Assembly: GCA_023411225.1 (NCBI GenBank)
Contig: JAEYPA010000073.1
Coordinates: 1 to 20,724 of the forward strand
Direction of reading: 5' to 3'
From: Bacillota bacterium
GTDB lineage: Bacteria > Bacillota > Clostridia > Lachnospirales > Lachnospiraceae
DNA length: 20,724 nucleotides
The notes below the pieces were generated by a model that saw nothing but the letters and a program-made list of their open reading frames with translations, made no database searches and was not told the DNA's origin. Made by a program: the position numbers and the translations under genes. Below are positions 14,866-20,724 of this stretch, in pieces; within the stretch, counting starts at the first letter, position 1, and every line of letters begins with the position of its first letter.

Positions 14866-15714
14866 ATGGCATTAGTTACAACCATAGAGATGTTAACAAA
14901 GGCCAAGAAGAATGGTTATGCAATCTGCGCATTTAATGTAGAGAACATGGAGATGGCAATGGCAGTGGTAAAGGCAGCGGAGGAGATGCATGCTCCAGTT
15001 ATTATGCAGACAACACCATCCACAGTGAGGTATGCGAATTTGTCTTTATATCATGCCAATATTAAAGCACTGGCAGAGGCGTCAAAAATACCAATCGCTT
15101 TGCACCTTGATCATGGAAATAGTTTTGATTTAGCAATGCAAGCCTTAAGAGTTGGGTATACATCGATTATGATTGATGGTTCTCATCTGCCTTTTGAGGA
15201 GAATGTAGCAGTCACACGTGGTGTTGTCAACGCATGTAAACCGTCAGGGATATCTGTTGAGGCTGAGCTTGGTAAAGTAGGAGGCAAAGAGGATGATCTG
15301 GACTGCAATGATCCGGGTTACACAGAACCGGAGGATGCAGTAAGATTCGTTAATGAGACAGGAGTTAACTCTTTGGCAATATCTATTGGAACAGCACATG
15401 GTCTATATAATGGTGAACCTAAACTTGATATGGATCGACTTTCTACTATTAATAATCTGGTTACCATTCCTTTAGTTCTTCATGGAGCATCAGGATTGCC
15501 AGATAGTGCTGTGAAGGAATGCATTGCTAGGGGAATTAGTAAAGTTAATTTTGCGACGGAGCTAAGAATAGCCTATAGCAATGGCGTCAAAGAGTATCTG
15601 AAAGATAATCCTGATACCTTTGATCCAAAGAAGTATGGAACCAGGGGTATGGAGTTTGTTACCAACCTGGTGAAGGAAAAAATCAAAGTATGTGGTAGTG
15701 ACTTTAAGGCTTAA
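14866..15714 (+). CDS. Class II fructose/tagatose-bisphosphate-type aldolase (GatY/KbaY/FbaA family)
   Basis: The 282-aa zinc aldolase has the family catalytic set: Asp82-His83 in HLDHG (proton donor and zinc ligand), Glu132 and Glu134 in SVEAELG, His178 in GTAHG and His206 in LHGASGL. The NFATELR phosphate-binding segment is also present. Length fits GatY/KbaY/FbaA (about 285) and excludes FucA (about 215 aa, a different fold). It would reversibly cleave a ketose phosphate to DHAP plus an aldehyde. Family members split fructose or tagatose bisphosphate, or the IolJ substrate. By context it may be the aldolase of the fucose route, but FucA has the opposite stereochemistry at C3/C4. GGGAGG precedes the ATG. 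It is the first gene of the transporter unit, with promoter and operator 4 upstream. Confidence 0.9.
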   Translation: MALVTTIEMLTKAKKNGYAICAFNVENMEMAMAVVKAAEEMHAPVIMQTTPSTVRYANLSLYHANIKALAEASKIPIALHLDHGNSFDLAMQALRVGYTSIMIDGSHLPFEENVAVTRGVVNACKPSGISVEAELGKVGGKEDDLDCNDPGYTEPEDAVRFVNETGVNSLAISIGTAHGLYNGEPKLDMDRLSTINNLVTIPLVLHGASGLPDSAVKECIARGISKVNFATELRIAYSNGVKEYLKDNPDTFDPKKYGTRGMEFVTNLVKEKIKVCGSDFKA

Positions 15715-15770
15715 CGGCTTTAATTGTAAAGACAGAAATTGATACTATGTATTATATGGGAGGAAGAAAA

Positions 15771-16742
15771 TTGGAAAAAATGAAACAAAATCCAATTGTA
15801 AAAAAACTCGGGTTTAACAGGATCGTATTATGCGGTGTGCTTATACTCATGTATTTGCTTTTTAGTTTGACAAGTACTAATTTTGCAGGTTTACCAAGAA
15901 TCCTAAGCGCACTCAACTATGCCTATTTTCTCGGATTTTTATCACTTGGTGTAACGTTTGTAATTGCTACAGGTGGAATAGATTTTTCCATCGGACCAGT
16001 TATGTTCTGCTCAGCACTTGTTTCTGGGTATTGCTTAACACATTTTCAGTTACCAGTAGTTCTTTGCTTATTAATAAGTATTCTGGTTGGTACAGTATTT
16101 GGATTATTTAATGGATACTTAGCATCTTACTGGTCGGTACCACCATTTATAGTTTCCATGGCTACTATGAATATTGCTAAAGGTGTTGCTTCGGTATTTA
16201 CGAAAACTCAATCCGTAAGCTGGCCTCAAGGAAATGCAGATGGTGGATGGTTCCGTAACCTTGTAAAGGTGGATGATTTTCCTGTAGGTTTGGTTATTTT
16301 CTTATTATTTGCTGTAATTTGTAGCATCATTTTAAATAAAACAAGAGCAGGTCGTTATATATTAAGTCTTGGAAGTAACAAAGAAGCAGTTAGATTATCA
16401 GGTGTTAATGTGAAAAAATGGGAAATGCTTGCTTATGTAATCTGCGGAACCTTAGTTGGTATTGCTGCTATTTTCTTTGTAGCTGCATATACTACAGTTC
16501 AACCTGGTTATGGTGACCAATATAACAATGAGGCAATTGCAGGCTGTGTTATGGGCGGTACGTCCATGGCAGGAGGACTGGCTTCAATTGGTGGTACGGT
16601 AATTGGTGTATTTATCATTGCTCTTCTTCAAGAGGGTATTTTGGCGTTAGGCTTTACAAAGGACTATCAGCTCATAATTACAGGTCTTATTGTTATTATA
16701 GCTGTTTATGCAGATGTAATTGCAAGACGCAGAAAGAATTAA
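15771..16742 (+). CDS. Sugar ABC transporter permease (RbsC/AraH-like), first copy
   Basis: The 323-aa inner-membrane permease has about 8-10 hydrophobic segments and the RbsC-type landmarks: GVTFVIATGGIDFSIGPVM (in part), SMATMNIAKGVASVFT, and SNKEAVRLSGVNVKKW, the EAA-like loop that contacts the ATPase. IAGCVMGGTSMAGGLASIGGT (in part) follows. An ATG at 15747 opens the frame, but GGGAGG (15758-15763) lies downstream of it and 7 nt before a TTG at 15771. I therefore take the TTG start, which also gives a compact N terminus. It is followed 52 nt later by the ATPase gene. It resembles the second permease at 18302, and the two probably form a heterodimer in the membrane. Confidence 0.9.
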   Translation: MEKMKQNPIVKKLGFNRIVLCGVLILMYLLFSLTSTNFAGLPRILSALNYAYFLGFLSLGVTFVIATGGIDFSIGPVMFCSALVSGYCLTHFQLPVVLCLLISILVGTVFGLFNGYLASYWSVPPFIVSMATMNIAKGVASVFTKTQSVSWPQGNADGGWFRNLVKVDDFPVGLVIFLLFAVICSIILNKTRAGRYILSLGSNKEAVRLSGVNVKKWEMLAYVICGTLVGIAAIFFVAAYTTVQPGYGDQYNNEAIAGCVMGGTSMAGGLASIGGTVIGVFIIALLQEGILALGFTKDYQLIITGLIVIIAVYADVIARRRKN

Positions 16743-16794
16743 TGATGGAGCACGAATTAAGGCTAGGTCGAAATAGAAAGGTGAAGGTAATAGA

Positions 16795-18291
16795 ATGGGC
16801 GATGTAATTTTAACATTGAAAGAAATAGATAAATCTTTCCCTGGCGTACATGCGTTAGATCACGTTAATTTTGATTTAAATAAGGGTGAGGTTCATGCCC
16901 TGATGGGAGAGAATGGTGCTGGTAAATCTACATTAATGAAAGTTATGACAGGTATCTATACGAAGGACTCTGGCACAATGATTTATGAAGGCAAGGAAGT
17001 TAACTTCAATAGTACCAGAGAGGCTCAAGATGCAGGTATTGTAATAGTGCATCAAGAGTTGAACATGCTGGGACATCTGACAGTTGCTCAGAATATCTTT
17101 ATTGGCCGAGAGTTCAAAAAAGGAATTAAAATCGATGATAAGAAGATGAATCAGGAAGCAAAAAAGCTTTTTGATAGATTACATATTGATATTGATCCAA
17201 CGGAAACAATGAGTAATCTTACAGTTGGTAAACAGCAGATGTGTGAAATTGCTAAGGCTATCTCACATGATGCTAAGGTTATTATTTTTGATGAGCCATC
17301 CGCAGCTCTGACTGAAAAAGAAATTGAGGATTTATTTAAGATTATTCGTGATTTAAGAGAACAACAATTAGCTATAGTGTATATCTCACACAGAATGGAT
17401 GAGATTAAAGTCATTACAGATCGTGTTACTGTAATGCGTGATGGTGCTTATGTAGGAACTTTGATAACAGCGGATTGTACCAAGAATGACATAGTTAATA
17501 TGATGGTTGGTCGTGCAATCTACGAAGAACCAAAGACGAAAAGTATGGTAGCACCAGATGCACCAGTTGTTTTAAAGGTAGAACACCTGAATGCAGGAAA
17601 GATGGTACAAGATGTTAGCTTTGAGTTGAGAAAAGGTGAGATTCTTGGATTTTCTGGTTTGATGGGTGCTGGACGTACAGAGACTGCAAGAGCAATCTTT
17701 GGTGCTGATGAGAAGGAAAGTGGAGATATCTATATAAATGGGGAGAAGGTTGTTATAAATTCCCCTCAGGATGCTGTGAAACATGGGATTGGTTATCTGT
17801 CTGAAGACCGTAAGCGATATGGTGTTGTTGTACAGAAATCAGTTGCTGAGAATTCTACTTTAGTATGTCTAGAAAACTACATGAAAGGTATCTTCATAAA
17901 TAAGAAGGAAGAGCAGAAGGTTACAAAAGAGTATGTTGATTCCCTCGCAATTAAGACACCAAGTACTGATCAATTAGTAGTCAATCTTTCTGGTGGTAAT
18001 CAGCAAAAGGTTGTTATTGCTAAATGGTTGATTAAGGATTGTAATATATTAATTTTTGATGAACCAACAAGAGGTATCGATGTTGGTGCAAAGAGCGAGA
18101 TTTATAAGCTGATGAACAGGTTAACTGAAGAAGGAAAATCTATAATCATGATTTCTTCTGAAATGAATGAAATACTTAGAATGAGTGACCGTATCATAGT
18201 CATGCGTGAAGGCCAGAAGACAGGAGAGGTTAATATTGAAGAAGCCTCCCAAGAAAGCATTATGAATATGGCTACACGAGAGATAAGTTAG
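16795..18291 (+). CDS. Sugar ABC transporter ATP-binding protein (RbsA/MglA-like, two ABC domains)
   Basis: This 498-aa cytoplasmic ATPase has tandem ABC domains. The first has Walker A GENGAGKST (residues 38-46), a divergent signature LTVGKQQM and Walker B VIIFDEPSAAL. The second has the degenerate Walker A GLMGAGRTE (residues about 288-296, Arg294 in place of Lys) that is typical of the RbsA/MglA group, signature LSGGNQQK (398-405) and Walker B ILIFDEPTRGID. It powers import of a monosaccharide through the two flanking permeases. The ribosome binding site is AAAGGTGAAGG. The gap to the next permease is 10 nt. Context (fucI, fucU) suggests L-fucose as cargo. Confidence 0.95.
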   Translation: MGDVILTLKEIDKSFPGVHALDHVNFDLNKGEVHALMGENGAGKSTLMKVMTGIYTKDSGTMIYEGKEVNFNSTREAQDAGIVIVHQELNMLGHLTVAQNIFIGREFKKGIKIDDKKMNQEAKKLFDRLHIDIDPTETMSNLTVGKQQMCEIAKAISHDAKVIIFDEPSAALTEKEIEDLFKIIRDLREQQLAIVYISHRMDEIKVITDRVTVMRDGAYVGTLITADCTKNDIVNMMVGRAIYEEPKTKSMVAPDAPVVLKVEHLNAGKMVQDVSFELRKGEILGFSGLMGAGRTETARAIFGADEKESGDIYINGEKVVINSPQDAVKHGIGYLSEDRKRYGVVVQKSVAENSTLVCLENYMKGIFINKKEEQKVTKEYVDSLAIKTPSTDQLVVNLSGGNQQKVVIAKWLIKDCNILIFDEPTRGIDVGAKSEIYKLMNRLTEEGKSIIMISSEMNEILRMSDRIIVMREGQKTGEVNIEEASQESIMNMATREIS

Positions 18292-18301
18292 GGGGGAAAA
18301 C

Positions 18302-19306
18302 ATGAGTAAAGATGTAAGTATGTCACTTTCAAAAAATAAATCAATAGTATCTAAACTTGGTGGTCAAAAATTTATCGTACTCTTAGTTGTAATTGCATTA
18401 TTTGCATTCTTCAGCGCTATGAGTTCAGATTTTCGTAAGTATACAACAGTAATGAGTATTCTTGATTACTCCTACTATATCACGTTGATGGCTATTGGTG
18501 TAACATTTCCTCTTATTACAGGAGGTGTTGATTTATCCATCGGTACCGGTTTGGTTTGTTATTCTTTGGCCGGAGGATATTTAATTGTACATGCTGGTTG
18601 GCCAACAGGGGCTGGTATTGTTGTAGCTATCTTATTTGGTGTTGTAATTGGTGTGTTAAATGGTATTTTAATTGCTATTATGAACCTTCCACCGTTTCTA
18701 GCAACCCTTTGTACTTGTATGATAACCAGAGGACTTGGTTCCCTATGTGCTAGCGGATATGGTGTTTCTTGGCCTACAGTAGGCTCAGAAGGAAGTTGGT
18801 TTAGAAATATCTTTAAAATGACAATCAATGGTACAAAGATTCCAATAGGGTTTTTGTGGATTCTCATTTTAGTTTTAATTATGAGTTTTGTCTTGAATCA
18901 TACCAAGGTTGGTAGGTATACCATTGCTATTGGAAGTAATAAGGAAGCAACTATTTTATCAGGTATTAATGTAAAATTCTATCACATTATGGCATATGCA
19001 ATATCCGGACTTTTTGCTGGATTTGCAGGAGTTGCTTATTCTGCAGTATTCTCAACAGTTCAACCAGGAACTGGTGCAGGATTTGAGCTAGAAGCTATTG
19101 GCGGTGCAATCATTGGTGGTGTTTCTGCATCAGGAGGTGCCGGATCAATTGGAGGATCACTTATTGGTGTATTTGTAATATGTCTTTTGAAGACAGGTCT
19201 TCCATATATCGGTTTACAGGCAAACTGGCAGCAGATTATAACAGGATTTGTACTAATCGTAGCAGTGCTAATTGATATCATTAAAAAGAAAAAAGAGAAA
19301 GCTTAA
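18302..19306 (+). CDS. Sugar ABC transporter permease (RbsC-like), second copy
   Basis: The 334-aa membrane protein follows the same plan as the permease at 15771. GVTFPLITGGVDLSIGTG, NLPPFLATLCTCMITRG, SNKEATILSGINVKFY (the ATPase-contact loop) and IGGAIIGGVSASGGAGSIGG (in part) are its landmarks, and the C terminus is the basic tail IIKKKKEKA. GGGGGG precedes the ATG by 6 nt. The two permeases share motifs but differ throughout, so this is an old duplication, not an assembly repeat. RbsC of E. coli is a homodimer; here a heterodimer is likely. Confidence 0.93.
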   Translation: MSKDVSMSLSKNKSIVSKLGGQKFIVLLVVIALFAFFSAMSSDFRKYTTVMSILDYSYYITLMAIGVTFPLITGGVDLSIGTGLVCYSLAGGYLIVHAGWPTGAGIVVAILFGVVIGVLNGILIAIMNLPPFLATLCTCMITRGLGSLCASGYGVSWPTVGSEGSWFRNIFKMTINGTKIPIGFLWILILVLIMSFVLNHTKVGRYTIAIGSNKEATILSGINVKFYHIMAYAISGLFAGFAGVAYSAVFSTVQPGTGAGFELEAIGGAIIGGVSASGGAGSIGGSLIGVFVICLLKTGLPYIGLQANWQQIITGFVLIVAVLIDIIKKKKEKA

Positions 19307-19325
19307 TACGAAACCAATTGATATG

Positions 19326-19343
19326 AAGCCGTGTGAGCGGTTT
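19326..19343 (+). other. Small hairpin between permease and binding-protein genes
   Basis: AAGCCG (19326-19331) pairs with CGGTTT (19338-19343, one G-U) around a 6-nt loop, in the 78-bp gap before the binding-protein gene. No T run follows. It could protect the 3' segment after mRNA cleavage and raise binding-protein expression, but the stem is short. Confidence 0.3.
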
Positions 19344-19384
19344 ACATATAAAATCAAATAACCAATTTTCAAGGAGGATGAGAA

Positions 19385-20560
19385 ATGAAAAAAAGATTTT
19401 TAGCAACAATCATGGTTATTGCAATGGTAGCAACAATGTTAGCTGGATGTGGAAAAAAGAATGAGTCTAACGACGCAAAGAAGACAGATACACCAAAGTC
19501 TTCTCCAGTTGAGACTACTAAACCAGATGATTCTGCTAAACCAGATGATTCTGCAGCTCCAGATACTAGTGATTTAAAGTTTGAAATCATCGTAAAGAGT
19601 TATCAGTCATCATACTGGCAAGCAGCTGTTAAAGGTGTTAACCAGGAAGCTGAAAAACTTGGCGTAAAAGTTAATTGTACTGGACCAAACGCTGAGTCTG
19701 ATATCGCAGATCAGGTAAACATGTTAAACAATGCTATTAACAATGCTCCAAATGGTATCGGTCTTGCTGCATGTGATCAGGATGCTTGTCTTGATGCATT
19801 ACAAACAGCTATGGACAAGAAGATTCCAGTAGTATGTTTTGACTCTGCAATTCCTAACGCTCCAAAAGGATCCGTATTATCAACAGTAGCAACAGATAAT
19901 AGAGGTGCTGGTGCAACAGCAGCTGAAAATCTTTACAACGCATTAAAGGATAAAATTGCTTCTGCAAAAGCTCCTGTAAGAATCGGTGAAGTAAACCAAG
20001 AAGCTACTTCTGAATCTATTACAAGCCGTGGTCTTGGATTTATTGATAAGATTATTGAACTTGCAACTGCTGATGGTAAAAAAGTAGCCGTTATCGGTAA
20101 TGATTACTATGTTAGCAAATGTAAAGACGCTGGCGATGAGAAAACTGCTGATGTTATTATTGAAGTAGCTGTTCCTGCACAGACAACTGTTGAATTATGT
20201 GCAACTGAAGCTTCCGTAATTCTTAACAAAGCTGATACAATCGGTATCTTTGGTTCTAACCAGGTTGCAGCTGAGGGTATCCTTACTGCAAACGAGAACT
20301 TAGATAAATTAGGAAGTGATCCTGCTAGCAAGATTTTAGCAGCTGGTTTTGATGCTGGTTCTGTTATCAAAGGCGCAATTAAGAGCGGTACTATGTTTGG
20401 TGCTGTTACTCAGTCTCCTTTAGCAATGGGTATTACTACAATTGATGTTCTTGTAAATATTGCAAAAGGCGAAAAAGTAGAAGATGTTCCTACACAGGGT
20501 TATTGGTACAACAAGGATAATATGGAAGATGAAACTATAGCTCCTAACCTTTATGACTAA
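19385..20560 (+). CDS. Sugar ABC transporter substrate-binding lipoprotein (RbsB-like)
   Basis: The 391-aa protein starts with a lipoprotein signal (MKKRFLATIM..., lipobox LAGC, cysteine at residue 23). A low-complexity linker rich in Lys, Asp, Pro and Ser (residues about 24-60) contains a duplicated KPDDSA unit, followed by a type I periplasmic-binding fold. Visible landmarks are SSYWQAAVKGVNQEAEKLGV, NNAPNGIGLAACDQDACLDAL, IPVVCFDSAIPN, TDNRGAGATAAENLYNAL and the second domain with ILAAGFDAGSVIKGAIKSGTMFGAVTQSPLAMG (each quoted only in part). This is the RbsB/XylF-like plan for monosaccharides. AAGGAGG precedes the ATG. Codon use is shifted toward highly expressed genes, as is common for binding proteins. 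It is anchored outside the membrane and hands sugar to the permease pair. Confidence 0.94.
   Translation: MKKRFLATIMVIAMVATMLAGCGKKNESNDAKKTDTPKSSPVETTKPDDSAKPDDSAAPDTSDLKFEIIVKSYQSSYWQAAVKGVNQEAEKLGVKVNCTGPNAESDIADQVNMLNNAINNAPNGIGLAACDQDACLDALQTAMDKKIPVVCFDSAIPNAPKGSVLSTVATDNRGAGATAAENLYNALKDKIASAKAPVRIGEVNQEATSESITSRGLGFIDKIIELATADGKKVAVIGNDYYVSKCKDAGDEKTADVIIEVAVPAQTTVELCATEASVILNKADTIGIFGSNQVAAEGILTANENLDKLGSDPASKILAAGFDAGSVIKGAIKSGTMFGAVTQSPLAMGITTIDVLVNIAKGEKVEDVPTQGYWYNKDNMEDETIAPNLYD
19520..19555 (+). repeat. 18-bp tandem duplication in the binding-protein linker
   Basis: AAACCAGATGATTCTGCT (19520-19537) is repeated at 19538-19555 with a single final-base difference, encoding KPDDSA twice. 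It lies in the flexible linker between the lipid anchor and the folded domain, where length changes are tolerated. Confidence 0.85.
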
Positions 20561-20603
20561 TTTGGCTTGTATAGGCAATAATCAGTAATTGTAATTTGTA
20601 AAT

Positions 20604-20638
20604 TCAAGGGGTCGGGATTGTTTGCCGATCCCTTTCTT
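20604..20638 (+). terminator. Weak or partial terminator between binding protein and fucU
   Basis: AAGGGGTCGG (20606-20615) pairs with CCGATCCCTT (20625-20634, one G-U) around a 9-nt loop. The tail TTTCTT is short, so termination is probably incomplete. That fits a position between the highly expressed binding protein and fucU. Confidence 0.65.
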
Positions 20639-20667
20639 AAAACATAATAAATAATGGAGGATAAGAC

Positions 20668-20724
20668 ATGCTTAAAGGAATACCAAAAATCCTCTCACCA
20701 GAGCTGTTAAAGGTTCTTGCTGAA
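20668..20724 (+). CDS. fucU: L-fucose mutarotase, 5' end only
   Basis: Only 19 codons are inside the window (MLKGIPKILSPELLKVLAE). They match the start of the FucU/RbsD family, particularly FucU, whose conserved opening is MLKGI...SPELLKVLAEMGHGD. FucU interconverts the alpha and beta anomers of L-fucose so that the isomerase receives its preferred form. The full protein is about 140 aa. GGAGG precedes the ATG by 7 nt. Its place directly after the transporter genes supports L-fucose as the transported sugar. RbsD (ribopyranose) is the alternative, but the fucI gene upstream makes FucU more likely. Confidence 0.82.
   Translation, partial: MLKGIPKILSPELLKVLAE

Noticed and set aside
15747..15770. 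ATG start at 15747 for the first permease
   Set aside because: The GGGAGG ribosome binding site lies downstream of this ATG and is ideally spaced for the TTG at 15771.
1..20724. CRISPR array, insertion sequence, phage or toxin-antitoxin genes
   Set aside because: No spaced direct repeats, transposase or integrase motifs, or small toxin pairs were seen on either strand.

Overview
The window looks like a chromosomal segment of a low-GC, Gram-positive Firmicute, most likely a Lachnospiraceae/Clostridia-type gut or plant-polysaccharide fermenter. This rests on the AT-rich composition, strong AGGAGG-type ribosome binding sites, some GTG and TTG starts, tRNA genes without an encoded CCA, lipoprotein-type binding proteins and the gene content. 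The species assignment is inference.

Region 1 (1-6360) is a tRNA-bracketed block. A truncated class II tRNA (probably Ser) and a complete tRNA-Leu(TAA) end at an intrinsic terminator. They are followed by a tight five-gene operon: AMP-forming acyl adenylating enzyme, acyl carrier protein, MBOAT membrane acyltransferase, SGNH-like membrane-anchored protein and an acyltransferase-3 family membrane protein. The architecture copies the Dlt (D-alanylation) logic, in which an acyl group is activated, loaded on a carrier, moved across the membrane and transferred to an extracellular glycan. However, the adenylating enzyme lacks the DltA-type motif and there is no DltD proper, so the acyl group and acceptor are unknown. 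A small HPr-like protein without the phosphorylatable histidine follows under its own strong promoter. Then come a long inverted repeat and tRNA-Gly(TCC) with its own promoter and terminator.

Region 2 (6376-7832, minus strand) is a two-gene unit: an AraC-family regulator with an N-terminal cupin, followed by a small lipoprotein, ending in its own terminator that converges on the tRNA-Gly terminator.

Region 3 (7833-20724, plus strand) is a fucose-type catabolic locus: L-fucose isomerase (fucI), a LacI-family repressor, an FGGY sugar kinase, a GatD-like zinc dehydrogenase, an aldo/keto reductase, a GatY/KbaY/Fba-type class II aldolase, and a ribose/galactose-type ABC transporter (permease, double ATPase, second permease, lipoprotein binding protein). 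It ends with the first 19 codons of an L-fucose mutarotase (fucU). Four related palindromes of the form GGCGAAAC|GTTTCGCC lie in front of fucI, in front of the kinase (two copies, 85 bp apart) and in front of the aldolase-transporter unit. At the last of these the palindrome directly follows a TTGACA-17-GATAAT promoter. This defines one regulon of at least three transcription units, probably controlled by the LacI protein encoded inside it.

The combination is unusual. fucI and fucU point firmly to L-fucose (or D-arabinose), but the aldolase is of the tagatose/fructose-bisphosphate type rather than FucA, and a GatD-like dehydrogenase plus an aldo/keto reductase stand where FucO would be expected. 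The lower route is therefore not the textbook one, or it is completed by genes elsewhere.
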